Source of the DNA: Litomosoides sigmodontis
Taxonomy: Eukaryota; Nematoda; Chromadorea; Rhabditida; Onchocercidae
Assembly: GCA_963070105.1 (NCBI GenBank)
Contig: OY718808.1
Span: 4,937,738-5,001,737 of the forward strand
Reading direction: 5' to 3'
DNA length: 64,000 bases
A program made the position numbers and the translations under genes. A model generated the notes under the pieces. It was not told the DNA's origin. It did not search any database and saw nothing but the letters and a program-made list of their open reading frames with translations. How positions within the stretch are numbered: the first letter of the stretch is position 1; each line of letters begins with the position of its first letter. This document shows positions 27,255-40,611 of the stretch, one piece after another.

Positions 27255-30200
27255 TCAAAAAGAAATAATAAATATATCAACAAGAAATAATAAACGAACT
27301 TTCCCAAATAGTATGCGTTTGAAGGCACGTTGAAATTCCACGTTAAAAATGGTGTAAATGATAGGATTAACGCATGAATTTATATAGCCAAGCCAAGTTG
27401 AGTAGAAAAAAGCGTAGAAATCAAGTTGACAACTCTTAATATCCATCTGAATACATACTGCACTGAGTATGTATACGGAAAAAAATGGTAACCAACAAGC
27501 CAGAAATATTCCTGAAATTACTACTGCGAGCGATATATTTATTTGACGAGCTCTTTTAAAATTAAATTTTTTGAAATTAAATTCGAATATTTATTTAGGT
27601 CTTCTACCTTCAGTTCCGGTAGGCAAATGGAGCTAAGGAAATGGTTGCTTTAAATAAAATATGAAATGTTCCGTTTTTCTCTAAATTCATGTTTCTTGCA
27701 ATCTAAAAACGATTTTTTCAACCCCTCGTATTGTAAGAAAGAAAAGATAAACGGAACGATTAGCAGAATTTGATTTCAATCGAAATTTTTTCTCAACCGT
27801 AGCCTACAGAACTTGCATTATCATTGAGCCAAACTATCTCACTCCCAATTATTATATGTCAATATTTTGAATATTCATAGTGTGAAACATAAAAGCACCA
27901 TACCGACAACAATGCCAAGCGTTTTCGTAGCGCGTTTCTCCATCCTTTGAGTTCTGTTGAAACGTCGTATGGATAAGTCGTTGCTGCTGCAATTTAACGG
28001 TCTTCTCAATTTTGTTGAGGATCGCTCCATCACGACGTTATTTCTGAAATATTTATTAGGAAAAAAGCATTTTCAATCTTTGAGAAATTTCAAATAATTT
28101 CGTATTAAATGGTAGCAGAAAGGAAGATGATAAATTAGCAATGGAAGAAACTAACTTTGAGTCAGTTGAATGCAATTGTGTAAGTTTCCTTCCCTTGCAG
28201 TTTTTTCGAAGCCTCGAAAAAATGCACCATTTTTTGAAAATCTTGCTGTCCATTTTTCTATCAGCGTTATCATCACAACCTTTTTCAATGCTTTCCCTTT
28301 CGTGCCATTCACTTTCTTCACCTCAAAAACAACTTGCAAATTCCATATTTGTCTAAGAAAAAAGTTTATGAACCATCCAAGATCTGATCTGACAGTCAAT
28401 TCCTTTTGTGTAATAAATTTGAACGAACAGTTACCTCTACCCTCATCCACTTGTTGTTGCCGATCGCATTGCTTTACTTCACAATCATTTTCTTCAGATG
28501 CTAATTTGCTCGTCAAAGGTTCCTTAGCAGCAAATTTACTGTCAACTTGCAACTGCTCCTACAAAATGTACTTCTTTTAAGCATTTGCATTTCAAGGAAC
28601 TAGCTTATCAGAGCTGCTAAAAGAATTAATTGCCTCTTCCTTCTTTCCCCGTTCAACGCTTCCTCTGTGTTTCACTGAATTAGAATCAGCAGCGCGGAGA
28701 TGTCCTTTAGCGTCATTCCTTCTACCTCTTTCATCCTGAAATCCCCAAGAAATCATCTATTTCCCTCTTCGTAGAAGGATGCACAGGTCAACATCCAAAT
28801 TATGTCAATCTTAGTTCGATCAAATATTGATTGATCGGATAACAATTGGCAAATTTTACTTGCAGTGCGAGTTCATCTGATTGTCCCTCCTGAAGAATAT
28901 CTCCATCGTGTTTGTTTCCTGCAAAATTATTTACTTTTATTTACTTCTCAATTGATAAGTTGCTTAACTAATAGGTAAGAGGCACAATTGAAAAGGTGGA
29001 GAGTTTAAAATAACAAAATAAATTTCTATTTACAGCGAACATCGAGTTCACAACAGAAGAGATTAAAAGTTCAAATAAATTGATCAAACAATCACCCGAA
29101 TTCTTCACGTTTTGCAATTCACAAAATTTATACACCTCCAGTTGTGGCACAAATATCACTGAATTTTCATTGTTTTTAGAGTCGACGCGTAGGAATCTGT
29201 AAAATACTTACACAATTAGCCTTCAATGTTTTGCTTCATAGTATTTATTAATTAATTTCCATTTAATTATAGCATAACAAAAATTTAAAGGAGAAATTTC
29301 AAGATTTTTCCTTTAGAACACCGACGCCATGTATGTAATTCAGTTGTATTTCATCAAATTTGCCAAGATTTCATTCAATTTATTAGCACTAATTTCATTT
29401 GCAATCGCCTCAGAGCAGCACTCTGCATAGCTTTATTTTCGTAACTTATGATATAAACTAATTTCAACTTAATAAATTTAATTTCACTTTTTCTGCATAA
29501 AATTCGAACTACAGTTCTATTTCGTCAATCTGTACCAACACTTTTTGCCTCAAATTCTATTAATTTTCAAAATATCATTTAATTTTTTCACCAATCATCA
29601 TTTCAGCTACCAGTAGTAATAGTAGCACCAATTCTCTTTTATGCAAATTTATCAATTTATTGAATCACACAGATATCGGCAACCTCTTATCCTTTTCAAA
29701 ATAACTTCTATCATCTTCTCTTTTATTCTGGCCCAAAAAATTATAAATTCTTATGAAAATTATTTAATTTCAATGATATCTATTTTTTAGTCCCACTTCT
29801 TGCTAATTCTTCAAATACGAATTCCAATTGAATAATAAGCTTACCGATTTAAAGCAACTTCTCTGCACGGACAAGGCAAACCAGCACATTCCAATCTTTC
29901 CAGCATTCCTAGCAGAAATTCTTCAGTTAACGATTTTTTTGTTGTAATTTAAATAAAATGAATGAATAAAACGTTAATTTTAGTTCCTTGAAACTATGCA
30001 CTATCAATTAGCCAACTTACTTAATTATTCCTTTTCCTTTTAATTTGAATTAGAAAATAATTCATTTGATGCTTGAAGCATTCAATAAGAGCTAATGGCA
30101 AGCATACTCCTTAAAGAGAAACGAATAAATTGCAGAAATCAGTAAGTTTTAAATTCATGTTTCTATTGAAGCATCGAATTTGACTAGCTGACCTTTACTA

Positions 30201-33200
30201 GAAATCTCTCCTCCCTCTTCTCCTGAAATAGTTTTATCGTCCTCTTTAATCATTTCAGCTCTATCACTGGCATTTCTGCTCACGTACGTATCATAACCAT
30301 CGTACTGCTTAACTGCTCCTTCCCCTCTACCCTTACGCGTTCGCTTGTTAATTTTACGAGAATAAAATGTGATCGTATCACTAAAAGTACGAACACAGTA
30401 GTAGCATGTAGTGTAGTATTGAAAAAAAATAAATTTTAAAATGATCAAATTGGTGTTGCGATTAGATCAAAGGCACACTGCTAAAAATCACCTTCAAATT
30501 ACAAAGGAACAATTTGATGCTAATAATTTGTCTAAAATATGAGAATTATAACGAATAATTAATTAAAGTATTTGCAACTAAGAAAAATTCGATGAAAGCA
30601 GTTTTTTTTTATTTGCAAGTAAAATTAATTCAATTAGCTACACAGTTCGTACACTTTTCTTTTTTCACTTTTTTCCTTTTTTTTTTTAGAGGAATGAATT
30701 AGGTGGACAAGTGGACAGTCATGTTGACCCCCTCGTCGCTTCTCCTCAACGTCACGTCTTCATCGACAACTAAGTGAAAAATACACGCAAATATTTTGAA
30801 GAGTAATGGAAAAGCACACTTCAATTTTTTCCTCCTTCTCTTGCCCAAATTCAATTCGCTCATATCACAGCTGCTTGCGAGCAATGGTTTTGATATCTCT
30901 GCTCCTTCCACTGCAAAACAAAAACTTCTTTCAATATCATTTCTTAAATGAATTATATGAAATTTCGGTCATTTCTCCCAAACATTGGCATAGAGCCAAA
31001 GATGTGCATGCATGTACTTTTGTTTACACTGCCTAGAGCATAATTTCTGAAAGAAAGTTCTTCAAAAGCTTTAAAAGTATCAAGAGAAAAGTATTGCTAA
31101 TTTCAGGGATCATTACTTAGAATTGAAAACAAAGTAAATCCAGCTTAAGAGCGTCTTATTTCGTAAAATAATTCATTTATTATGAATTTGCGCAGAAATT
31201 AATTTAATAAACGTTTTAAACATTAAATAATATTTAGAAATAAATCGTTTAAAATGAGATTTAATCGATTTTAATGGATATGTCTCTTTCCATACGGTTG
31301 CTGAATTTAATTTTGATATATTGATATTGCTTTGATTGATGGTGCAAGCTCAGTTGTTGAATTTACAAAATTTTTTTGGACATAGATTCTTCTTAAAGCT
31401 TAAGCGTTTAGAAAATTAAAAAAAAATTAATTATAAAATTCAAATGATCCTGTTGAAGGGAAGCAAAGGAATAAAAAAAGGACATCACATTTCTGGAGGT
31501 TTTTTTAAATAACAATTTCAACTGTAATTTATTAGACGTATAAATAAGATGAAAGGGAAAACCTGATTACTTGAGAATTGCTAAAATGCTATTTTTTCAG
31601 ATTAATCATAAATCACATTTAAATTCAGGCAAAGATTTAGCTCTTATCTCACCAAAGAAATTTGTGGAATTCTAAATTGCAAATCAATTTGTATGTTAAA
31701 GGAGAGAAAGTTTTGGAACTCAATACTTCTACTTTGGGAATATTTTTTGAACGTTCAGGCTGACTTTGACAGTAAATTTGATAGAAGTTTTGTGTAGGAT
31801 GATGATGATGAATTCGCATTTTAAAATTTTCATTTTCATTTCTTTTTTCCACTTTAGCACTTATTTTCCTTTGTAATCGCAATCATAGCTCGCTCACCTC
31901 TTGCAATTAAATTCAATCAAACCAATTAACTAATTCATAATTAAACGAAACGAACCGATCTCAGTTACTCGTTTTTCATTGCTGCAATCAAAAGTGCTGC
32001 AAGCTGTCGTCTCTTTTTCTTCGCTAAAATTATAAGGGATGGAAATCAACGTGATTGGCAAGAGCTGTCAGCAACTGAATCATTTTTGCATGTATGCTAA
32101 AACGGTGCTTAATTCTTTCTAAACTGAGAGGAAGACATTTCAAGCAAACAGTTCGCTGCTTTTCAACAACCAAATAAGGAACGAAAGATACGATAATCTT
32201 GCTGATTATTCCGCAAGTCCAATAAATTACGCATTGGACGAAGTTAGCAGAGAGTAGAAGACCATGAAAATGTCGGTGCTCAAATCATTCCTAGCAAATA
32301 TTTGACAGCAATGTAGAATTTTTCCACTTTTTTTTTTTTTTTTAAAAGTGGAAAAATGATTTGTAAAAAAAAACAACCTCTTTGACGATCGTTGTTTTCC
32401 ATATAAATGTTGCCTTTGATGTAGTGCGATCATTACCCTAAAATGTTCGTCACTATGAAGCAAACAATTTATAGTTTAAAAGTTTGAGATGAAATCCAAC
32501 AGCGACACTCACTTAATGTAAACGAAGAGGACAATAAAACAAGGTATGACGAAACTGATAATTGACGAGAATATGGAAAATATTGGATTATAAAAGCGAC
32601 ATTCGTATATGTTCGCATCTGTTGGTCGAATGTTCACACCTGTGATTATCATCGATTGGATCGAATGAAACTTTTCAGTTGAGTTTTGGATAGCTTTAAT
32701 GTTAGCAAAATATTCCACTTAATTAAGCAATTTTAATAAGAAAAAAAATGACAGTAACACACACCAAGTACCATGGGACTAGCAAGTGCAAGAGAAATCA
32801 TCCAAATTAAAGCCATAATAAAAATAACCCGTTTTGTGTCGTGGGATTTATGCGAATAACTTATCGGATGAGTAACTGCTCGATACCTTAAATGAAACAA
32901 TTAATAGATTTCACGTGTCATATTTCACGTGAGCATCCAATAATTAGGCATTTATTTTCCACTGAGAACAAACATAAATAGAAGAATTGAATAAAAGATT
33001 AGCCAGATTTTTGACAACGACGGCATTTTAACTGCGAATTTAATGTGCACAACTCAATTTCTAAGAGACTTCCATGTTCAAAATAGAAAATTCATCTCAC
33101 ATGGAAATATTTCGAGTGACGACAGCTCTGAAATTAACAATCTCTTCAACGGAGCGCACAGGATGAACTGACTCAGTTTTTTTTTTTGAAAATTTCACAC

Positions 33201-34715
33201 TTAAAATGAAGTAACCTATCAAAACTAATGACTGTAAGTATAAGTATGGATGCAGTACTACAGGCTACATCACTTGCTGAATATATATCACACATCATCG
33301 ATCCAAGCAACCAATAGCCACCTTGCACCTGAAATTCACTTCACTTCTATAAAGGTAAAAACAATCGTTGTGTTAGATTGTATGGATCATTAAGTGGTAA
33401 TATTTTCTTAAATTTTGTAATATCAATTTAACAACCAAGTGTCTTCGGAGAATTAATCAGTTGAGAATTGGAACAATAATTTCGGCATTGTTTCTTCTTT
33501 CGTTTACGGCTGCACCGTTACTTGTTAGACATTTAATATCAAATTAAACTTACTTTGCCTACTATATTCGCATGAACTGAAATGCTTTCAGTTAATAAAA
33601 ATTGCTATTTCAGCTAATCATTACATTAATTAACTAAATAGCTACTTGAAATTTCAGAAAAAAATTTTTAAAAAATTAATTAATTTAATTGTAACTGTCA
33701 TGAAACTTATTATTTGCTGAATGTTAGCGCAGAAAAAGTGACTTGAAGGTCTAATTTCTAACAACATTTACATTAAAGTATTGCTAATTAAAAGAATTTT
33801 ATAACAATTAGAATTAAATAATTCAGCTAGAGAACACTAGCTTTTGCTTTAAGTATTTAATATCAATTAAATTTCCCGATCAGTTCTGCTTGCTTCAGTT
33901 CAAACGCAAGCAGTGAAGTGAATATTTTTTTTTCATTAGAAAGAACTTCACCAATTTTCATTAAATTATATTTAAATAAATAGCCATTTGAGAGAAGCAA
34001 AGTATCAAATTAGTTTTTAAAAGGATTGTATGCGATTGAGCACATTGATATTTTATATAAAAGTAAGATAAGTGATGAAAGATCATAAAATTAATGAAAT
34101 TAATGATGCAAGCAATTAAAGATACTTCCTCATTTGTTGAATAATGGTATCAACATATCCGCAAGGCTATCTTTATGTTCAATGTAGCGCTAATTGCGAC
34201 GCATTTATCTCATTTAATTCATTTCATATTTCGTATTTAATAAAAAAAATTGATTTCAGCGTAGGCTTTTATATGCTTGACTTGTTAAATTTGTAGTGAT
34301 ATTTAATAAATTTATTACACTTTCTGCTTTGCACCAACAAAATTGCTGCTAACATCGATCTCATTACATCATTATCATCACAAATAATTTCAATTAGAAT
34401 GAAGCTGGTTGGGTAACTTACGTGAACATAGACAGCGTAGGGCATGACGAATAGTCCAACCAGGAGATCGGCAACAGCTAAGCCAAAGATCAGGAAATTG
34501 ATCGCTGAATGAAGATTTTTAAAGCGTAATACAGCAATAATTACCATCAAATTACCCAAAACAGTAATGGTGGGAATAATTAAAAAGAATAATCCGGAAA
34601 TGTTAAGCTCGTGATCCGGAATAGTTAGGTTTGACAAGCGTTGCGAAGTTGTAATGCCGCCACTTGCACTCGCAAAGTTGTCGGTAGCGTTCTCGACCCA
34701 TGACGTCACATCCAT
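27255..34715 (-). CDS. D2-like dopamine receptor (class A biogenic-amine GPCR)
   Basis: Fourteen exons close in frame to 653 residues: 34422-34715, 33216-33328, 32765-32886, 32513-32639, 32378-32437, 30193-30380, 29845-29920, 29096-29196, 28860-28918, 28601-28735, 28435-28558, 28156-28321, 27904-28043 and 27255-27511. Membrane landmarks: TM1 [14 protein letters not shown]2 [17 protein letters not shown]3 [15 protein letters not shown] with the amine-binding Asp, then SFDRY. TM5 [11 protein letters not shown] keeps three catechol-type serines. TM6 [20 protein letters not shown] and TM7 [11 protein letters not shown] follow. Two glycosylation sequons lie in the short N-terminus. This pattern fits Gi/o-coupled D2-like receptors such as C. 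elegans DOP-2/DOP-3; I cannot choose between them. The third intracellular loop is about 325 residues, hydrophilic, and built from eight small exons. The tail after TM7 is short. The end at 27255 is read-through of a possible donor after FGK, so another last exon is possible. Confidence 0.93.
32319..32356. repeat. Intronic inverted repeat around a T-tract
   Basis: A 13-base arm (TTTTTCCACTTTT, 32319-32331) and its complement (32344-32356) flank a T-run in the intron after the receptor exon at 32378-32437. It could fold into a hairpin. No known function. Confidence 0.6.
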
Positions 34716-34724
34716 CTGCTTCAG
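34716..34724 (-). other. Splice acceptor directly before the dopamine receptor ATG
   Basis: On the minus strand CTGAAGCAG is followed at once by the ATG at 34715. It is either an SL acceptor or the acceptor of a 5' UTR intron. Confidence 0.45.
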
Positions 34725-37700
34725 AATAAACCTTTTTTTTTGTTAGTAAAAGGTAAAGCGCTGGCCTTTCTCACTGCATTTCTGTATTTGAGAGGAAAAA
34801 AATCATTGATGGATGTCTGCCTCAACGGTTCTCATCACTGAGAGTTATTTGATGCAACTTATCAGACAGGTAATCGCAAGGGATAGATAGGTAAGGCAAA
34901 GAATGGAAACGATCTGATAATTACATGCTTGCAGTTGCAAGAAATTATGTACCCAAAAATGGACAGTTAATGAAAATGGACTGGTCAGTTATTAGTAAGA
35001 TGAATTTGTAAAAGTAAAAAAAAATGACCATTGCGTGTATTCGATTGAAAGAGAGAAGGAAAGAGAGAAGAAAATTAAGCCTGTTGAAAATTAAGGCTTT
35101 AAAATGATTACGGTGAGAAAAAGGAGGAGACTTTAAGGACAAGTGAAAATTACATATGAGTAGAAGAGAGGAGAAGAAAAGGCAGAGAAATTCACATTCG
35201 ATTAATAAATTGGCATTGTATTAGCGGTTTTCAATTTTTCAGCTGAATCATGAATGACGCTGACAATATGCCGATCGTTAAATTATCACTCTCTAAGAGA
35301 TGTGGCACATCATCGACCGCGTTCTACGATGAACTCTTCCTTACTTCCGCTTCAATTCCACTACCAATTAGCTCTAGGCAGTCCATCTTCTCCATTATCA
35401 CTGATTAATTAACATTAAGAGTAATGCAAAGGGTATTGTTACGAGCCAGATGAAGTCGACAAAGGAGAATTTTAATAAATAGATGGAAATGAGAAGAGTT
35501 ATGCTGACAGATTATATTCTGAAATTAGAGAGAAGAAATGAATATATTAAATGTCTCTGTATCGTTGCAGTAAGCCGAATAATTAACCGAACGGATAAGG
35601 CTTAGTATATTACTCAATTACGACTCTTCCCTTCATGTTAAGATCGGAAGAAATTTTAAGTTAGCCTAAAAAACAGGATTTAATCAAACTTTGAAGATAT
35701 TTCGAGAATCTAACAGTTACCGATTTTGAAGATTGATGGAAGTTAGAATTTTTAATAATTAATGGATATCAAATTTTTGACAGTGATGTATGACTATCAC
35801 TTCCAAGCTCTTTTTCCCTTAATTATTCGTCAACTTTTTTTTATTACAAAACAATAGTTGGGATGTTTGCTATTGGAATTGCTGACCATCAGATACGTCA
35901 TCAGGTAAGTAGGCTGATTTCCATTTTCTCAATGATGAATATTAAATACACTTCAAATTCTAATTTTCAATTTAAAAAAACATTTAAAACCTTGGAAAAC
36001 AAATTAGGAAATGCAAAATTAAATATTTTTTGATTTTTAATTCGAAAAATAAAAACACTCCTTGATCTAAGTGATTAGAGAATTGCTTTCTAAAAAAATT
36101 GTTTTTGCTAATTTATCCTCATAGATTTTTGATCTGCTAGACAGGTGGCAATTAAATTGAATGAAATAGGTAGTGGCATATTTTCAAAAAATATGGGACG
36201 AAATTGGACGTTAAAATTTAGCAGGTCGATAGACATTTCCACAACAATGAATATTTTAAAATCCAAGGAAATTATTACTAACCACAAAATGTAATAATTC
36301 TTCAAACATATTTTTTGTTTTCGTAAAAAAATTTTAGCTTCAAATGAAATGACACATTACAAAAAGTGATAATTTTAATTTGAAATAAATGCTATGCCTA
36401 ATATTAAATTCAAACTCTCCTAATTATGCATCAATCAGTGCGTGACTTTTTGTTGTTTTTGACCTCCTCCAGCAGAGCAGTGGACGGGAAATTTACTGAA
36501 ACACAGCGCCGCAATTTTCACTATCGAAGATGAACCTGTAGGAATAGCGAGGAAAACTCAACGATTGCAGCCTAAATGTGTCGTTTAAAATTGAGCCATC
36601 AAAAGATTGCCCAACTAACTCATAAACCATAAATTAGGGATGACTTCTTTCTAGCTAACTTCCTCAAACTAAATTTACACTGAACTCCGAATCACCTCAT
36701 TTATCAGAGAAACCTTATTGTGGGAAAGAATTTACGAATCTCAGTAAATGATACGGTGATTAACTGATGAAGAATTGTGATGTGAGAGAAGTAACTGATA
36801 GCACAAAAGAGTGGTGAACTGATGCCAGTAGTGATTACTGATTGGAATTTTGTTTCTAAATGAAGAATGCGATGCATGCCTCCACCGTTCCTTACTATAA
36901 ATAACCTTTGGGAGATGATTGAAGCTTACAATGCTAATTTAATTATGGCAGTTCCGTCTTCAAAAAGCCAGTAAAAACAACCGTAGATATTTTAATGAAT
37001 TAAAAAGGGGGGAAAATAACAAAGGCTTAAGTGAATGAGAGAAATGAAATGATATAGCAAAGATAGAAATTTCCCCAACAACTCTTCCTTTGTTCCTCCT
37101 TACATCCTCTCTTTCTTTTTTCCTTCTTTCTTTCTTTCCCTCCCTTTCTCTTTCTCTCTCTCCTATCATATCAAGGGAATTCGTAAAATTTCTACTCTTA
37201 ATTGGAAAATTTTTAAAGAACCTTTGCCTATTGCTTAATTAAAAGACAGTAAGTCTATTCAAATACATGCATTTATAGATATGCATATATATATATATAT
37301 AAAATGGATGAGATAACGAGAAATTTTAATGAAATGCTCGAAGGAGAATTTCCACTTAGTGTAATTTAGCACAAACATCACTGATAACGATATATGCACA
37401 TCAACGTATGCTTGCTTTTGATTTTAGCTACACAAATTAGACCAATGTTGCAAATTTTAGCAAATTAACTTTTAAATTCAAATATTTGCAGAAGGAAAAG
37501 GCAACATTAAAATATCATATGCCTGCACCTGCCAAATTGTTACGTCGAATCTAAACTGTTGATGGCTGATCTATTGACGGTCGTTGTGAAACGAACGGTC
37601 AGTCTAAGACGACATTTTCGTGCGGTGTCCATTTAAAGAAGTTAGAGGATGACGAAAATAGGGATGGCTTCCGAACACCCTCAGATAGTTTGAAAGACTG

Positions 37701-40611
37701 ACAATTTGAATTTGAAATTATCGTTTTACTTTTAGTTGACATGCTAGTGGTATGACAACTGCAAGTAACAATGAAAGGTTATCGATGGAGTGATGGTAAA
37801 AAGGCTTTCAATCCCAATAAGACGTACTGGATGAATGGAATTTTTTGCTTTGCTATGAAATCAAAAAGAGTGAGGAATGGATGAGAGAAGAATACCTGCC
37901 TAGCATTATTGATTGTTAAAAAAAAGTGAAAAAAAGAGGAAGGGGAAATCGAAGATTTATGGTTGCTGAAAGAATTTATAGATTTTTCATCCATCATTTC
38001 ATTCATTTCATATCATTTGCGGCATTTCATGTTTTTTTTGAAATTTAATTTCTAATTTCGTGCTCTATGATATATAAATTGAATTTAAAGCATTTTTTTT
38101 AATAGTTGAAATGACTGAATGGAAACAATAAAATTAATGGAAAATTTGCAAAAATCTTTTGAATAAACAAATTGCATTACATCAAGCTTACCATATCGAC
38201 CTAAAATAAAGTACAAAACGAATGCCTAAAATGAATATCTGTGAAAGCTAAGAGGAAAACAAAATTTTCAAGAGTTACAGCTTAGTAGCTAAACTAAAAT
38301 TTCAGTCTATCATTTCGAAAAATAGAGGCACAAGTTCTCCTCTTACTATAGAAAACGCGAAAATTGAAAACCCTCATAAAGAAGCAAATTGAATGAGAAT
38401 TTCGTTTTGAAAACAAAATCATCGGCCATTCGAGCATTCATTCCCGAAAATTTATAGAATGAAATTTCATCTCTGTCTTTGTGAACGGCAATAACTAATT
38501 TCGCAATAATTAATTGAAAATCACTAACTTCAAACATACTAAAGAAAATAATTCCATGAATAGTTGATCGAAATTTAGAAGAAATAGGCTAGCGGGAGAG
38601 TTTAGTGGGAAATGAAGTGAAGAAAAATTACGTTTTTCACTGAGAAGTTTCTTTCAAAACAGTAATTTGAAAAGTTCCGACCTTCCACACTCAGTGCTTT
38701 TTCATCGGCAAATTGCCTCAGTACTTTTATAGCATTTTATCACACTTCAATTGCTTTATTTAAAGTTTTAGAAGCTTTCTTCTCGATGACATAAACTATA
38801 CCAAACTTCCCTTCCTTCTTTAAATATTCTTTGCTATATTTCTGCAAATGATGGATGAATGAATTGAAATTTATGATTTTAATGCGCAAAACATCAGATT
38901 AATTCGAACCTTACATGCGTGAGTCCGTTATACACTAAATTTGCTGAAAATAAAATAAAAACAAGAGCTCAAAGAAAGCTATAAACGTTTTTGAATAATC
39001 GCCTAACATTTAAATTTAAAATGAAATAAATTCATCGCCCAAATAAATAATCTAACTGTAGGAAGCTATCACAAAAAAAAAATGAAGAATAAGATGAAAT
39101 ATCTTTTAAATTTTGCAGCACTGAAGCACACTCTTTCATTTCTACAACAAAAATACTTTTTTGCGACAGCGTTTCGTTTTTTTTTTTTTTAAAGATGGGA
39201 AAGTTATTTTATAACTAAGGGTTATTACGGATCAATGCGAAAATTTCGTTTCCTTACTTTTTCATAGTTAATTCATATTGAACTTATAAAATACTCTTTG
39301 AACTCCATTAACCTTTCCCATCTCACCATCACTGCTATTCCAGTTTAATTAGACCTCTCTTGAATTCCACCAATAACTCTTAAAAATATTTCCGTGATCT
39401 CTAAACTCATCATAATTTAGGCCTACTACGCCTAATACTTAGATACTAAACCTTTTCAGAACACTTTTTTAAATCATTAAAAAAGGAATGTAATGCATCC
39501 ACTGCATAACTGAAATAAAATTTTAGTCATTTTGCTTCATTAATTATTACAATTCTTCTATAAATTTATCCTAAAAATACCGAACTAATTTTATTCTAAA
39601 TTTTCACTTGCAAAAACAATTTTTCGGTAAATTCTTGTAAGCAAAGATTCGATTTAGAAACCTAATTTTCACACTCTTTCCATATCACCACGAATTTATT
39701 TTTAAATCGCTTCTTTCGTTCATTCACTCATACAATTCTAAGACTCTGATCGATTTGAACCTTTTGTATACTTGAATTTCAGTCTATTTTTCCTATTTTA
39801 GACCTACAATGATAACATTATTATATTTCAGTTATTTAAAAAGATTGGAGTGAATGGAAAACACGGATACGCTTGATTAATTTGTTTGTTAAGTACAACA
39901 ACTGCAAGATATGACTGAGATGGAAAGTTTGATCTGAAATTGCAATCACTGCGACCTCCAAATCATCTCTGCCAAACATATCATGAATTTAATTTAATTA
40001 AAACTAAATAACCCACTCAACCACTTCTTTCGCTTTCAAAACCCTGAACACTTGCCTAAAATATCATTAGCGATCCTTACCACTTTTTTAAATTCACTTC
40101 GAAAAACGAAAATATGAATGACGAAGAATAGTGTAAAATCAATATTACTGTTTTAAAGGACTTGACTAAACAGTAATTTCGCATGTTACTATATGAAATT
40201 CTTGTTACCCACAAAATTTAGTCCACAGAAAATTGGTATTTTTAAGTCTATCTAATGGCATGTAAACAGCAAACAGGGATGTCCGTACGTTTTGTTTCAA
40301 GCCAATTTGTGACTAAAGAAAAAAAACTTTATCAGATTAAGTAAAGCAAGCATCTGTTATTTCTGCATACAAAGATATGTGAGACAAGCCTTTTCAGCTT
40401 AGCCTGAGGTACTGGAACCCGCCCACAAAAAAAAAGAATGAATTAGTACAATGACCATTGTTATTTGATGAATCTCTAACAAAATGAACAAAAACGAGTA
40501 GTTGCTTTAAGATTTTTTCATTTATTTAAATTACCTTTATTCAGTAGATGATACATGAAAATTAAAAAAAAAAAAACTGAGATGCAAAGGGAACAACATA
40601 TAAATTCCACA
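34725..40611. other. 5.9 kb gene-free region upstream of the dopamine receptor
   Basis: No exon with splice support or recognisable domain on either strand; open frames are short and compositionally biased. It probably combines the receptor promoter or 5' introns with the fibrillarin 3' flank. It contains a pyrimidine-rich tract (37080-37165), a short TA run (about 37286-37302) and many A/T homopolymers. Large non-coding flanks are common for neuronal receptor genes; enhancer content is inference. Confidence 0.5.
37080..37165. repeat. Polypyrimidine (CT-rich) tract
   Basis: Nearly pure C/T sequence with TTTC and CT repeats. Its complement produces a spurious Arg/Glu/Lys-rich frame. Confidence 0.8.

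Noticed and set aside
28151..28552. 133-codon minus-strand frame
   Set aside because: It runs from a true exon through an intron into the next exon in the wrong frame. The spliced model fits conserved TM6 phase.
28170..28580. 136-codon plus-strand frame
   Set aside because: It is antisense to two phase-consistent exons of the dopamine receptor loop.
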